From positions 1 to 64,000 of the forward strand of contig CACFGV010000008.1 of the NCBI GenBank assembly GCA_902565895.1: a stretch of DNA of 64,000 bases, given 5' to 3'. Of this stretch, positions 24,793-34,560 are shown one piece after another; the stretch's first letter is position 1; each line of letters opens with the position of its first letter. This stretch comes from K189A clade bacterium. Its GTDB lineage: Bacteria > Pseudomonadota > Gammaproteobacteria > Pseudomonadales > Azotimanducaceae. The position numbers and the translations under genes are program-made. The notes beneath the pieces were generated by a model. It was given only the letters and a program-made list of their open reading frames with translations, was not told where the DNA came from and did not search any database.

Positions 24793-25605
24793 GTGAGCGC
24801 AAAGTTGTCGGAATTGCTCGGTCTTTTGGATCTAGAGCAGATTGATAGCGACATCTTTCGCGCATCTCATCCCCGCAGCAGAACCAAACGGTTATTTGGC
24901 GGCCAGATAATGGCTCAAGCCCTTATGGCGGCAACTCGCACGGTAGATCGTCAGCGTTTTGTGCATTCTCTGCACGGATATTTTTTGCGCCCTGGCGACC
25001 CATTCGTCGCGGCGATCATTCGCATCGAGCGCACCCGAGACGGTGGTTCGTTTTCTACGCGTCGGGTGCTGGTAACGCAACGGGGTGAAACCATCTTTAG
25101 CATGGATGCATCGTTTCAAGTCCAGCAGCCTGGGCTCAGCCATCAATTGTCGATGCCAGATCTCAGCCCGCCGCAGCCAGAAAAAATCCCCCCCGCGCTC
25201 ATGGATGCGGCCTTTGTAACTTGGCGCCATGAGTTCCGGCGGTTGCAATCAGAGACTCCGCAGCCCCCAGAACAATTTGTGTGGTTTAAAGTAACCGCAG
25301 ATGTGCCTATCGATCCGGCACTGCACACTTGCTTATTAGTCTATGAGTCGGATACGGCTCTGCTCGGCACCGCGCGTCTGCCCCACAGAGGCCGTTATCA
25401 TCGCGACCGCATGCAGGTTGCAAGCCTGGATCACGCCATGTGGTTTCACCGCCCTTGCGATATCAATCAGTGGCTGCTTTACGCTATTGATTCTCCCAGC
25501 ACTGGCGCTGCTCGCGGTTTTACGCGCGGCAGCATCTTCACCGAAGACGGCACACTCATCGCCTCGACAGTCCAAGAAGGCCTGATTCGTGTGCCAGGAG
25601 ATTAA
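24793..25605 (+). CDS. tesB: Acyl-CoA thioesterase II
   Basis: Hydrolyses acyl-CoA to free fatty acid and CoA. The double hot-dog protein shows LFGGQIMAQAL, HSLHGYFLRPGD, RDGGSFSTRRV and, in the second half, the SLDHAMWFHRP motif with the catalytic Asp near residue 216. The 270-residue length fits TesB (286 in E. coli). It starts with GTG at 24793 after AGGGGT. Its stop codon overlaps that of the convergent LLM oxidoreductase gene. Confidence 0.93.
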   Translation: MSAKLSELLGLLDLEQIDSDIFRASHPRSRTKRLFGGQIMAQALMAATRTVDRQRFVHSLHGYFLRPGDPFVAAIIRIERTRDGGSFSTRRVLVTQRGETIFSMDASFQVQQPGLSHQLSMPDLSPPQPEKIPPALMDAAFVTWRHEFRRLQSETPQPPEQFVWFKVTADVPIDPALHTCLLVYESDTALLGTARLPHRGRYHRDRMQVASLDHAMWFHRPCDINQWLLYAIDSPSTGAARGFTRGSIFTEDGTLIASTVQEGLIRVPGD

Positions 25606-26648
25606 AGCGCGTCTACCAGATTACGTAACTTGTCGCACTGCTGAACCCGCTCACTTGCATCACCACCAACAAAGCTAACGTTCAATGCATTCACACCAGA
25701 TTCTTGTAGCGCTTGTAAACGTTCGCGAACAAAACCTTCGTCGCCAATAAGTGAACTCTTTGCAAGATAGTCATCGGGAATCGCAGCAGCGGCCTCGTCT
25801 TTTCTGCCGGCAAGATACAGATCTTGGATTTGTTTTGCCTCGGCGGCGTAGCCACTTTGGGCAAAGATGTCATTGTAGAAATTCTTTGAACGTGCGCCCA
25901 TGCCGCCAATGTAGAGTGCCGCGCCTGGACGTGCGCGCTCACGGTGATGCTCCATATCCGCTCCGATTGCGACAGTGCCGCCTGCGAAAACTTCTAATGG
26001 TGCACGGCTTGGATCGCGTAGCGCGTTACCCTTACTTAGGGCGTCCCCCCAAACAGCCTGGGCTGCTTCTGGGGTATAGAACGCGGGAAGCCAAGCGTCT
26101 GCCAGCTCCGCCGTTGCGGCAACGCTTGCAGGACCAAGTGAGGCAATTGCGATAGGAATTTCTTCGCGTACGGGGTGATTTATGAGTTTTAAGGGTTTGC
26201 CCAAACCAGTCCCTTGATCTTGGGGTAACGGAATTTGATAGTGATTGCCCATATGCTGCACGCGCTCGCGGCGCCAGACCTGGCGGCATATCTCGATCAC
26301 CTCGCGGGTGCGCGCCACAGGCGCGGTATAAGGCACACCATGAAAGCCCTCAATAACCTGGGGGCCCGAAGCACCCAGTCCGAGCATAGCCCTACCATCA
26401 GACAAATAATCGACGCCAGCCGCTGTCATGGCCAGCAAGCTTGGGGTACGGGTGTAGATTGGCAGAATGCCTGACGCAATAGTTACCCGCTCGGTCTGTG
26501 CCGCTAAGTAACCCATGGCACTTGGCGCATCGAAGGAGTAAGCCTCAGGTACCCAGACGACATCTAGGCCGGCTTTCTCTAATTCTTGGACTTCCGCGAC
26601 GGCTTGTTTGAAGCCTCCGGCGTAGCTGAGCAAGGTCGCGATTCGCAT
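25602..26648 (-). CDS. LLM-class flavin-dependent oxidoreductase
   Basis: Bacterial luciferase-like TIM-barrel flavoprotein. The 348-residue product starts MRIATLLSYAGG, has VWVPEAYSFD, LGLGASGPQVIEGFHG and VARTREVIEI, features of the group annotated as F420-dependent oxidoreductases. In gammaproteobacteria the cofactor may instead be FMN, and no F420 synthesis gene is seen here. The frame extends 19 codons farther upstream, but the ATG at 26648 has AGGGG eight bases before it. Substrate unknown. Confidence 0.88.
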   Translation of the reverse strand: MRIATLLSYAGGFKQAVAEVQELEKAGLDVVWVPEAYSFDAPSAMGYLAAQTERVTIASGILPIYTRTPSLLAMTAAGVDYLSDGRAMLGLGASGPQVIEGFHGVPYTAPVARTREVIEICRQVWRRERVQHMGNHYQIPLPQDQGTGLGKPLKLINHPVREEIPIAIASLGPASVAATAELADAWLPAFYTPEAAQAVWGDALSKGNALRDPSRAPLEVFAGGTVAIGADMEHHRERARPGAALYIGGMGARSKNFYNDIFAQSGYAAEAKQIQDLYLAGRKDEAAAAIPDDYLAKSSLIGDEGFVRERLQALQESGVNALNVSFVGGDASERVQQCDKLRNLVDAL

Positions 26649-26762
26649 AGCTTTTCCCCTAAGATTTGAACGTTGTTCGTAGATGCGTGGACAAATTTTG
26701 TGCACAGTATAGCGGTATTAACCACATTTAATTGCACTCTACGAAGCGCAAGGAATTAGACC

Positions 26763-28196
26763 ATGTCCCTCAGTCCTCCGAAACAACGCATCAAAGCGAA
26801 AAGAGCCAAGCGCTTGGTTGTTCTTTGTGCTGGACTACTGTGTTTCCAAGGTGTCTATGGTCAAGGCATAGATCGTTACGCCGATGATGCCGTGCAGCGC
26901 CTTTCGGCTTACCTGCAGATCGACACCATCAACCCGCCGGGCAACGAGTCTCGCGGCGTGGCCTATTTGGCGGGGCTACTTGAAGAAGCTGGAATCAACT
27001 ATGAAACCGCAGAATCCGCTCCTGGGCGCGGTAACTTGTGGGCGCGGATTTCTGGGGTCAGCAAAGACGGCAAGCCGAAAAAACCAACGTTGGTATTACT
27101 CCATCATATCGATGTTGTTCCGGCAAATCGGCAGTTTTGGAGTTTTGAACCCCTGTCGGGCGATGTCAAAGACGGCTTCATATACGGACGCGGGGCGATT
27201 GACACCAAGGGATTGGGCATCGCCCAGTTACAAGCCTTTCTTGCGTTAGCAGCCAGCGGGCAAACTCTTAACCGCGACGTGCTCTTATTGGCCACCGCTG
27301 ATGAAGAAGCGGGCGGTTTTTACGGCGCGGGTTGGCTGATCGAGAATCGCTCCGAGTTGTTTACTGATGTCGGTTATGTCCTGAACGAGGGGGGCTCTGG
27401 CCGAGCTTTTGGTGACCGGGTGGCGGTGCTGGTGGAGGTGACGCAAAAAGTTCCGCTATGGTTACGGCTCACAGCTACTGGGCGACCAGGCCACGGTTCA
27501 GCGCCGCAAATGCAAACCTCTGTAACGCGTTTGATCCGAGGTTTAAAACGTGTGAGCGAAACCGAATTTCCTGTGCGGGTGATCGATCCGGTGGCGACCA
27601 TGTTCGAGGGCCTTGCGCCCTATCAAACCGCTGCTGGGCAGCCAGCTGTACCCAACATTCGCGAGGCGGTGAACGACACGAACTACCTGCTGGGATTGAA
27701 GCTAAAGAACCCCGGCGGTCACGCGCTGTTAAGAAACACTTGCTCCATCACGACGTTGGAAGGCAGTTCAAAAATCAACGTTGTGCCGGCCGAAGCACAC
27801 GCAGAATTAGACTGCCGATTGCTGCCGGACCAGGATCCAGAGGCATTTATGCAACAGCTCATCGACATCATTAACGATCGACACATCAGTATAGAAAAAA
27901 TAATGGGCTTCACCCCTGCGGTCAGCCGTACCGATACGCCGCTGTTCGAAGCGCTTAAAGAAGTTGCAGACGAGGTGTACAGCGCTAACGTTATTCCAAC
28001 CGTCGCGGGCGGGTTTACTGACTCCCATTTCTTTCGTGATCTAGGGATCACCAGTTATGGTTACTCCCCTTTTGCCTTTGCGCCGGGAGAATTCGCCGGC
28101 GTACATGGCAACGACGAGCGCCTGGCAGTTGAGCAGCTGCGGCGTGGCGTCAAAACCTATTACCGTCTGCTGCAAAAGTTTACCGTCGCCCGTTAA
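26763..28196 (+). CDS. Exported M20-family metallopeptidase
   Basis: Zinc-dependent exopeptidase or amidohydrolase of the ArgE/DapE/carboxypeptidase group. A signal sequence (VLCAGLLCFQGVYGQ) predicts export. Metal-binding and catalytic motifs are HHIDVVP, GRGAIDTKG, the general-base pair in ADEEAGG, the ligand Asp in AELDCRLLP and the C-terminal His in the GVHGNDE segment. An AAGGA precedes the ATG. At 477 residues with a dimerisation-domain insert it is full length. The next gene, a serine hydrolase, follows after 24 bp, suggesting a small peptide- or amide-scavenging operon. Confidence 0.9.
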   Translation: MSLSPPKQRIKAKRAKRLVVLCAGLLCFQGVYGQGIDRYADDAVQRLSAYLQIDTINPPGNESRGVAYLAGLLEEAGINYETAESAPGRGNLWARISGVSKDGKPKKPTLVLLHHIDVVPANRQFWSFEPLSGDVKDGFIYGRGAIDTKGLGIAQLQAFLALAASGQTLNRDVLLLATADEEAGGFYGAGWLIENRSELFTDVGYVLNEGGSGRAFGDRVAVLVEVTQKVPLWLRLTATGRPGHGSAPQMQTSVTRLIRGLKRVSETEFPVRVIDPVATMFEGLAPYQTAAGQPAVPNIREAVNDTNYLLGLKLKNPGGHALLRNTCSITTLEGSSKINVVPAEAHAELDCRLLPDQDPEAFMQQLIDIINDRHISIEKIMGFTPAVSRTDTPLFEALKEVADEVYSANVIPTVAGGFTDSHFFRDLGITSYGYSPFAFAPGEFAGVHGNDERLAVEQLRRGVKTYYRLLQKFTVAR

Positions 28197-28220
28197 CTAC
28201 CGAATGAACTAAGGACCTTT

Positions 28221-29426
28221 ATGGACATCAAAGCGACCGCTCTGGATTTTGGCCCGATGCACCAACGCATGGACCATTACGTACAAGAAAACATTTTGTC
28301 CTGCTGCGCTACGTTGGTGATGCAGGGTCAAGACATTGTTGATTACAAGACGTTTGGCTATATGGATATAGAGACCAAGACTCCCCTTCGGGAAGACGCC
28401 ATTTATCGCATGTACTCCAACACCAAAATTGTTACCTCGGTCGCATTAATGATGCTTTACGAAGAGGGTTTGTTTGATCTAGATGATCCGTTGGCTAAAT
28501 TTATGCCCCAATTTGATGGACTATCAGTGCTCAAGCCTGATGCGCAATCGGCGCAAGACGTGGTGCCAGCGAAACGAATGATTTTGATACGCCATATATT
28601 GAGCCACAGCGCCGGGTTCTCTTATGGTTTTATTGAGCCAGAATCTGTAATTGATCAGGCCTATCTGCAAGGTGGGCTCAATGTGCTTGCTGACTCCAGT
28701 ATCGAGCTAGAGGAGTTTTGTGACCGGGTTGCGCGCTTGCCCTTAGCCTACGAGCCAGGCACCAGTTGGCGCTATTCGGTAGCCACTGATGTTTGCGCGC
28801 GCTTGGTCGAAGTGCTGTCCGGTATGGCGTTTGATGAATTTCTTCAACAGCGTATTTTCGAACCCTTAGGTATGCCAGATACTGATTTCTGGGTGCCACC
28901 AGAGAAAGCGTCCAGGTTTATCACTCAGTACTCGCCGACAGACTTGTTTGACCCGATGAAACCTGGACTCGTAAAAGTCGATGACCCAGTAACAGGCCAA
29001 TACAATAAAAAGCGTGCCTTGCTTAGTGGCGGCGGTGGCTTGGTTTCGACTGTCGCCGACTACGTTAAGTTTCTACAGATGATCGTCGGCGGAGGTGAGC
29101 GACAGGGTGTGCGCTTGTTAAAGGCGGCTACACTTGAGTTGATGCGCACTAACCAATTAGCAACAGGGGTGTCTGTTGCATTCCCCATGTGGGCGATGCC
29201 GGGCACAACGTTTGGTCTTGGATTCGCGCTCAAGGAGTCGTTACAAGAGCAGGAACCTGCCAGTGCACAAGGTGAATACCACTGGGGCGGTATGGCAGGT
29301 ACTCATAGCTGGATGGCTCCTAACGCCGACATTACGGGATTCTGTCTCACTCAGCGAATGCCTGGATTTTGGCATCCTTTCAGCCACGAGTTTAAGGCGT
29401 TGGTTTACGACATCGCCGGTAATTAG
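28221..29426 (+). CDS. Serine hydrolase of the beta-lactamase/EstB family
   Basis: Class C beta-lactamase fold protein. The nucleophile motif SxxK appears as YSNTK, the second catalytic Tyr is in WRYSVATDV, and a third-motif-like HWGGMAGTHSW is near the C-terminus. No signal peptide is seen, so it is probably a cytoplasmic esterase or amidase (EstB-like) rather than a true beta-lactamase. AAGGACC precedes the ATG. Likely co-transcribed with the M20 peptidase. Confidence 0.9.
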   Translation: MDIKATALDFGPMHQRMDHYVQENILSCCATLVMQGQDIVDYKTFGYMDIETKTPLREDAIYRMYSNTKIVTSVALMMLYEEGLFDLDDPLAKFMPQFDGLSVLKPDAQSAQDVVPAKRMILIRHILSHSAGFSYGFIEPESVIDQAYLQGGLNVLADSSIELEEFCDRVARLPLAYEPGTSWRYSVATDVCARLVEVLSGMAFDEFLQQRIFEPLGMPDTDFWVPPEKASRFITQYSPTDLFDPMKPGLVKVDDPVTGQYNKKRALLSGGGGLVSTVADYVKFLQMIVGGGERQGVRLLKAATLELMRTNQLATGVSVAFPMWAMPGTTFGLGFALKESLQEQEPASAQGEYHWGGMAGTHSWMAPNADITGFCLTQRMPGFWHPFSHEFKALVYDIAGN

Positions 29427-29437
29427 TTGTGGTGCAG

Positions 29438-29983
29438 CTATAGCCGTTGTTGCAGACGCAGAGACGCCTGCAACCGGTCGATCATAGAAGCGAGAGTGCT
29501 AGCGACCAACAACCAGGCGAACAAGCTGACAAAGGTTTGCAACCACGACCAGTCCAAAAGCAGGCTGCCGACCGCCGTACAGATCAGCACGAAGTAAGCG
29601 ATGCCGTTTATGCGCCCCAATGCACTGCTGCGCAAGGCGTAGCCTGCGAGCAGCCGTGAATCGACACTGTATTGAATAAACGCTATTGGAATCAGCCACG
29701 CCAACCATGGATTGACGATGTCGATGCTGGCCAGCGCCAGGCTACCAAACGTCACAAAAAGCGCGTCGGTCGCGTGGTCGAAGAACCCGCCCATGGGGCT
29801 GGCTTGATGAAGTTTTCGTGCCATTTTACCGTCGAATACATCGGTCAGAACGGCCACGAATAAGCACAGCGCACATGGCAACCACCGTTGTTGTTCGATT
29901 AACAAATAGACGGGTAAACAAAGCAGCAGTCGCAGTGATGTCAGGGCGTTGGCCCAGGTTAAAACCCTGCCGCCATCTTTCAT
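29438..29983 (-). CDS. CDP-alcohol phosphatidyltransferase family protein
   Basis: Integral membrane enzyme that transfers a phosphatidyl group from CDP-diacylglycerol to an alcohol. The signature DG-x2-AR-x8-G-x3-D-x3-D is complete: DVFDGKMAR, then GGFFDHATD. About five to six hydrophobic helices are visible in 181 residues. The alcohol (glycerol phosphate, inositol or another) cannot be told from sequence alone; the housekeeping pgsA is expected elsewhere. It begins 5 bp after the end of the upstream lipoprotein gene on the same strand. Confidence 0.9.
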   Translation of the reverse strand: MKDGGRVLTWANALTSLRLLLCLPVYLLIEQQRWLPCALCLFVAVLTDVFDGKMARKLHQASPMGGFFDHATDALFVTFGSLALASIDIVNPWLAWLIPIAFIQYSVDSRLLAGYALRSSALGRINGIAYFVLICTAVGSLLLDWSWLQTFVSLFAWLLVASTLASMIDRLQASLRLQQRL

Positions 29984-29988
29984 GAGCG

Positions 29989-30444
29989 TTAGTCGACGGC
30001 TTGAGTTAGGCGGTAGATCACGCCCTCGTCACTTTCGCCCTCTTCCACGTAAAAGTCGTACTTAAGCGAGTATTGTTCGAGCACTTTTTGCGCTTCGTCG
30101 CGATCAGTAACCACGGTCGCCACTCCTGAAAATAAATTGCCCTCAATGCTTAGAAGAATTTTCGGGTCCTGTTGCAGATTTACCGTCCACTGGCTTTGCT
30201 GGTCGCCTGAGGCAACATAAAAGTGTTCGTCAATGCCTACGCCCCAGAGGGTGACAGAATAGGGATCAGCGGAATTGGTTTGCAGTAATATGTTTTCGCA
30301 TTCAGCTGCAAACGCCCAGTCTTGCGGCCAGGGTTTTACCGTACCTTCCAGCGCGCCACCAGCTATGGGGCCTATTGGGCCAGAGCAGCCAGCAACAGTG
30401 ACCGCGCAAAACAGCAAGCAAGCGTTAAAGAACGAGGTTCGCAT
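29989..30444 (-). CDS. Putative lipoprotein of unknown function
   Basis: The product from the ATG at 30444 (151 residues) has a lipoprotein signal ending VAGC. The mature part begins GPIGPIAGGALEG and continues with WGVGIDEHFYVASGD, a pattern reminding me of the split-barrel proteins annotated as nitroreductase-like or DUF2255, but I cannot confirm it. Six extra codons upstream are open. It precedes the phosphatidyltransferase gene by 5 bp and probably shares its transcript. Confidence 0.7.
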   Translation of the reverse strand: MRTSFFNACLLFCAVTVAGCSGPIGPIAGGALEGTVKPWPQDWAFAAECENILLQTNSADPYSVTLWGVGIDEHFYVASGDQQSQWTVNLQQDPKILLSIEGNLFSGVATVVTDRDEAQKVLEQYSLKYDFYVEEGESDEGVIYRLTQAVD

Positions 30445-30592
30445 GGTGAGGTCAGTATCCAAGTCGGCGGGTTTTGATCGGATTAAGTATATAACTGGAA
30501 CAGTTCATAATTAAAATAATATCCGGGCCGAGAACGGGTTGAAGTTTGACGCGGTTTCAATTCACATAATTCATTAGGGTTAGGAACAAAAC

Positions 30593-31528
30593 ATGCCGAT
30601 TGCGCAGAACGATAATCAGCAGCACTGGCTCATAACGGGAGCGAACGGCAATCTTGGCCGGCGCCTAGTCAAAGAACTATTAACCGCATCGGCAGATCAT
30701 GTGCGCGCAGTGGTGCGCAGCGCACGAGCCGCCGACCAAATAGCGAATTTAGGCCTAACCCCACAACAAAACGCACGGTTAGAGGTAGTAACCCTCAATT
30801 ATACCGATGAAGCAGCATTAGCTGAGGCGGCCGACGGATGCAGTCGCGCGGTGCATCTGGTCGGAATACTCAAAGAAACCAAAACCGCAGCGTACCGCGA
30901 TGCCCATGAATTGAGTTGTATGACATTGGCGAAGGTTTGCGACCAATCGACCGTAACCCACATCACTTATCTATCGATATTAGGGTCCACGGCGCAATCT
31001 TCTAATGCATGCCTAGCATCGAAAGGCGCAGCAGAAGATATTTTGTTGGCAGCGGCGACGCCCACCTGTGTGTTGCGAGTGCCGATGGTACTGGGTGAGG
31101 GCGATTACGCCAGCGCGGCTTTGCTAGGCCGAGCACGACAACCACGCAGTTTCGCGTTTCGGCCCGAAAGCCTAGAGCAGCCTGTTTACGCCGGTGACGT
31201 TACGGCGGCTATTCGTCAAGCGGCGGCGCTTTGTCACGACGGCGCTCTAGATTTAGCAGGGCCAGAATCTCTCAGTCGCCGTGCGCTACTGCAACGCACG
31301 GCTGCGTGCATGGGCAGCACTACCCAAGTGCTTGGCCTGCCCTTGAGCATTGGTTTCGCCTTTGCCGGGATTGTGCAGACGTTGCTTGCTAATCCGCCTC
31401 TCACGACAGCCATGTTGGGTGTTCTGGATCACGATGACGATATTGATCCGGCACCAGCGTTGCACGCATTGCAGCTGTCAGGGTTAACAGCAATTGAAGA
31501 GACCGTCGGCCATTTGCTGGCCAATTAG
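30593..31528 (+). CDS. NAD(P)-binding protein, atypical SDR/NmrA type
   Basis: Extended or atypical short-chain dehydrogenase with the N-terminal nucleotide-binding loop TGANGNLGRRL and the downstream RSARAADQI, HLVGILKET and SILGS segments seen in NDUFA9/NmrA-like proteins. The usual YxxxK motif is not clear, which fits the regulatory or assembly-type members of this group. Length 311 residues. The 3' end overlaps the convergent esterase gene by 4 bp. Substrate unknown. Confidence 0.82.
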   Translation: MPIAQNDNQQHWLITGANGNLGRRLVKELLTASADHVRAVVRSARAADQIANLGLTPQQNARLEVVTLNYTDEAALAEAADGCSRAVHLVGILKETKTAAYRDAHELSCMTLAKVCDQSTVTHITYLSILGSTAQSSNACLASKGAAEDILLAAATPTCVLRVPMVLGEGDYASAALLGRARQPRSFAFRPESLEQPVYAGDVTAAIRQAAALCHDGALDLAGPESLSRRALLQRTAACMGSTTQVLGLPLSIGFAFAGIVQTLLANPPLTTAMLGVLDHDDDIDPAPALHALQLSGLTAIEETVGHLLAN

Positions 31529-32643
31529 CGCAGTCGTTTGGCTAAAAATGGCAGGCTAGTATCCAGTCGATGATCAATCCCAGAATGGGTGCCTACAAAT
31601 TCCGTATAACGATGATTAACCTGTGCATCGTGCAGGGCCTGGGAGAGTTGGCGATTGCCATAGTGAATATGAAACTGGTCCTGGCTACCGCAGTCAATAT
31701 ACAACGCTTGTAATTGTATTAGATTTCGGTGGTGGCGCGATATCAGATTAATTGGGTCGTGGCGCAGCCAATTTCTCCAGCGTTTTGGTAGTAGAGCGCC
31801 CGACTGTAGATCAAATGGCAAACAAAAACCATTAGCTGCCTGAAGATCAGGGTCGTAGCTTGCCGCCATCCCTAGCAACATCAACGCCATCATTTCGCTG
31901 CCGGTTGTTCTTTTTGCTCCGCCGGGTGGACGCGACCAAACATCCTGTAAGAATCCAGCGACCCGACCATCGTCAATGCTAGGATTGCTTTGTCGAAGTG
32001 GCAGACGATTCGTTTTCGAGGCAGGCGCGTAGCGCTGTAAAGTGGTCAGCACCCCAGGCCAATCACTGCGGTACACAAAGTCGAAGTAGGCGTCGCTGCT
32101 GTGGCTAGCAATACCGCCCCAAATTTTTGGATATCTCATCGCTAAAGTCAGAGCGCCGTAGCCACCAGAAGACTTGCCAAAACAACCGCGGTGTCTCGAT
32201 TCCGCCTTGGTGCGAAAGTTTTCGTCGACAAAGGGTACGAGTTCTTGATTCAGATAATCGGCGTAGTCGCCAACGGCGCTGGAGTTAATGTACTGCGTGC
32301 CGCCGAATGCGGTGAAACAGTCTGGAAAAACGACAATGACAGGTGGCATAGCGTCGTTTGCGATGAGCCGGTCGAGGCGTTGAACGATATTTTCTTCGAA
32401 GCCTTTCCAGTTCAGCTGCCCGGGCCCTGAGCCGGTGAAACCGGCCAGGCAATAGAGCACTGGAAAACGCCGTCTATTGGTGGGCGAATGGTGGTAAGCC
32501 GCCGGTAAATAAACGTTGAGTGGACGAGTATTGGGGTCACCCAATGGATTGTTTCGTAAAACATCCGAGGTGTGTTGCAAGGTAACTACTTCACCGTTTG
32601 ACAGCCCTTGGCCCGATGTTTGTTTTTTGTTCGCGTTAAACAT
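31525..32643 (-). CDS. Alpha/beta-hydrolase esterase (esterase D / Fes-like)
   Basis: Cytoplasmic esterase of the group that includes enterochelin esterase and S-formylglutathione hydrolase. The nucleophile elbow is GKSSGGYGA, the likely acid is in DCGSQDQF, and the His is in THSGIDHR near the C-terminus. An oxyanion-type segment, LYCLAGFTGSG, follows the first strands. At 372 residues it is somewhat longer than the minimal fold. No signal peptide. Substrate not readable. Confidence 0.85.
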   Translation of the reverse strand: MFNANKKQTSGQGLSNGEVVTLQHTSDVLRNNPLGDPNTRPLNVYLPAAYHHSPTNRRRFPVLYCLAGFTGSGPGQLNWKGFEENIVQRLDRLIANDAMPPVIVVFPDCFTAFGGTQYINSSAVGDYADYLNQELVPFVDENFRTKAESRHRGCFGKSSGGYGALTLAMRYPKIWGGIASHSSDAYFDFVYRSDWPGVLTTLQRYAPASKTNRLPLRQSNPSIDDGRVAGFLQDVWSRPPGGAKRTTGSEMMALMLLGMAASYDPDLQAANGFCLPFDLQSGALLPKRWRNWLRHDPINLISRHHRNLIQLQALYIDCGSQDQFHIHYGNRQLSQALHDAQVNHRYTEFVGTHSGIDHRLDTSLPFLAKRLR

Positions 32644-32796
32644 AAATGACCGCTCGTTGGTACAGAATAAGTGGCACAGCCTCGGTGTGTGGCTGGTGCC
32701 TGGCGGAGGCCGTCGTTATAGTGGCGGCTAGTTTACGGTGCCGTCCGGTGTGCGTTAATACCTCAAAAAAAGAGTGTGGACTTCATAGGAATGCTG

Positions 32797-33429
32797 ATGA
32801 AAAGAATACTACTGCTGATCACCTGTCTCAGTTGGCCGGTGAGTTCGCTGCTAGCGAGTGAAATCGGCGACCCCGACCGAGGTATGCGTCTGTATCCGGT
32901 ATGTACAGCGTGCCATGGCGCCCAAGGAGCCGGTAATGCGGCGATGAAAGCGCCCAAGATAGCCGGTCAGATGTCTTGGTATGTAAAACGACAAATGGAA
33001 TTGTTTCAGCAGGGTGCTCGGGGCACCGCGCCTGGGGATATGCAGGGTATGCAGATGGCGGCAATGGCGAAGGGTCCCCAGCTTAAAGACCCACAAGCGC
33101 TGGCGGATTTAGTTGCGTACATTGGCACCTTCCCAGATCAAGCCCCAACACCAACCGTCTCCGGCAATGTGGAAACGGGTAAGCAGTTGTATGCCGTTTG
33201 TGCCAGCTGTCATGGTCAAAAAGCCGAGGGCATCGAGTCGATGGCTGGGCCGCGGTTAGCTGGGCAGAGCGATTGGTATTTGCTCAGCTCGTTACAAAAG
33301 TTTAAGCAAGGTCAGCGGGGTTATCACGCCACGGATCATGGCGGCAGACAAATGCGTGGCATGGTCGCAACGCTAACCACAGATCAGGCCATGCGCGACC
33401 TGGTCGCCTACATCAACACCTTAGACTAG
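32797..33429 (+). CDS. Second diheme cytochrome c (c4 type)
   Basis: Periplasmic diheme c-type cytochrome. A signal peptide ends near SLLASE, and heme sites are CTACHG and CASCHG. The two halves are similar to each other (both contain a PK/PR-x-AGQ-x-W-Y segment), the usual c4 duplication. The ATG at 32797 has AGGA seven bases upstream; a GTG at 32776 and an ATG at 32791 are less likely. It lies 4 bp before alr, an unexpected partner. Confidence 0.92.
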   Translation: MKRILLLITCLSWPVSSLLASEIGDPDRGMRLYPVCTACHGAQGAGNAAMKAPKIAGQMSWYVKRQMELFQQGARGTAPGDMQGMQMAAMAKGPQLKDPQALADLVAYIGTFPDQAPTPTVSGNVETGKQLYAVCASCHGQKAEGIESMAGPRLAGQSDWYLLSSLQKFKQGQRGYHATDHGGRQMRGMVATLTTDQAMRDLVAYINTLD

Positions 33430-33433
33430 TGTC

Positions 33434-34531
33434 GTGAGCGGACGCCTGGAGATTGATTTAGGCGCGCTGGCGCATAACTACTGTGTGCTTAATCGCGGCA
33501 AGCCAGAAACGTTAGCCGCCGTCGTTAAGGCCGACGCCTACGGGCTGGGTGCTGTGCAAGTCGCAAAGGCCTTGTGGCAGCAAGGCTGTCGAGAATATTT
33601 TGTGGCTCAAGCGTCAGAGGGTGTGGCATTGCGCGCTGACCTCCCAAACGCAGCGATCTACGTCTTAGAGGGCGTTACCGAACGATCGGTAGCTACGCTG
33701 CAAGCCCACGATTTACAACCGGTCTTAAACAGCATTGAGCAGTGTGCAGTGTGGGGACAAACGGCTAAGCCTGCTGCGTTACAGCTCGACACAGGCATGG
33801 CCCGACTTGGCTTGGACGCTGAAGCTGTGCCGCCGGTTATAGATCGGTATGGGCTAGATGTGGGATTGTTGCTCACTCACTTTGCCCGGGCAGACGAAGT
33901 TGGTCACGACTTTAATGCCAAACAACTTGAACGGGCCATGGCAGTATTCCGCCCGCTGCAAAAGCAAACCCCTGAACTGCGTCTAAGTCTAAGCAACTCA
34001 GCTGCCTGCGCCAGCGGCGTTGCCCCTCCTGCAGATGTTGTGCACCTTGGTCGAGCAGGAATCGGCCTTTATGGCGGCAACCCGATGGCAAGCGGGCAAG
34101 CCCAGGATGTAGGGTTGATGCCGGTAGCCCGCGTATATGGCCAGATTTTACAGTTGCGCGAAATTGCTCGAGGCTCGCCAGTGGGATACGGCTCAACTTA
34201 CGTCGCTGCTGGCGCAGAACGGTTAATGATTATTGGCGTTGGTTATGCCGATGGCGTGCCACGGCTATTGTCTGGTCAGGGCCATGTTTTTGCAGATGGT
34301 AAGTCCTGTGCGATTCGCGGTCGTGTCAGCATGGATATGCTGCACGCTGACGCAACGGCAGTGGATGTCTCGGTAGGGGACTGGGTCGAGGTTATCGGCT
34401 CGCATATAAGTTTGGATAACGTCGCCCAACAGGCTCAGACCATTGCTTACGAAATTCTCACCGGACTGGGCAAGCGTTTGCACAGGGTATACCGTAACCA
34501 TTCAGATAAGCATTTAGGTACGAGTCGGTAA
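33434..34531 (+). CDS. alr: Alanine racemase
   Basis: PLP enzyme making D-alanine for peptidoglycan. The cofactor lysine is in VKADAYGLG, the phosphate-binding and catalytic Tyr region in PVGYGSTY, and the second-domain signature GRVSMDM is present. The start is a GTG at 33434, 4 bp after the cytochrome stop. At 365 residues it is complete. The replicative helicase gene dnaB, a common neighbour, is not seen. Confidence 0.95.
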   Translation: MSGRLEIDLGALAHNYCVLNRGKPETLAAVVKADAYGLGAVQVAKALWQQGCREYFVAQASEGVALRADLPNAAIYVLEGVTERSVATLQAHDLQPVLNSIEQCAVWGQTAKPAALQLDTGMARLGLDAEAVPPVIDRYGLDVGLLLTHFARADEVGHDFNAKQLERAMAVFRPLQKQTPELRLSLSNSAACASGVAPPADVVHLGRAGIGLYGGNPMASGQAQDVGLMPVARVYGQILQLREIARGSPVGYGSTYVAAGAERLMIIGVGYADGVPRLLSGQGHVFADGKSCAIRGRVSMDMLHADATAVDVSVGDWVEVIGSHISLDNVAQQAQTIAYEILTGLGKRLHRVYRNHSDKHLGTSR

Positions 34532-34560
34532 CGCGCCAAGATACCGAGCGAGGGGGAACA

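Noticed and set aside
28221-29426. Antibiotic resistance beta-lactamase
   Set aside because: The SxxK protein has no signal peptide and resembles EstB-type esterases; nothing supports a resistance role.
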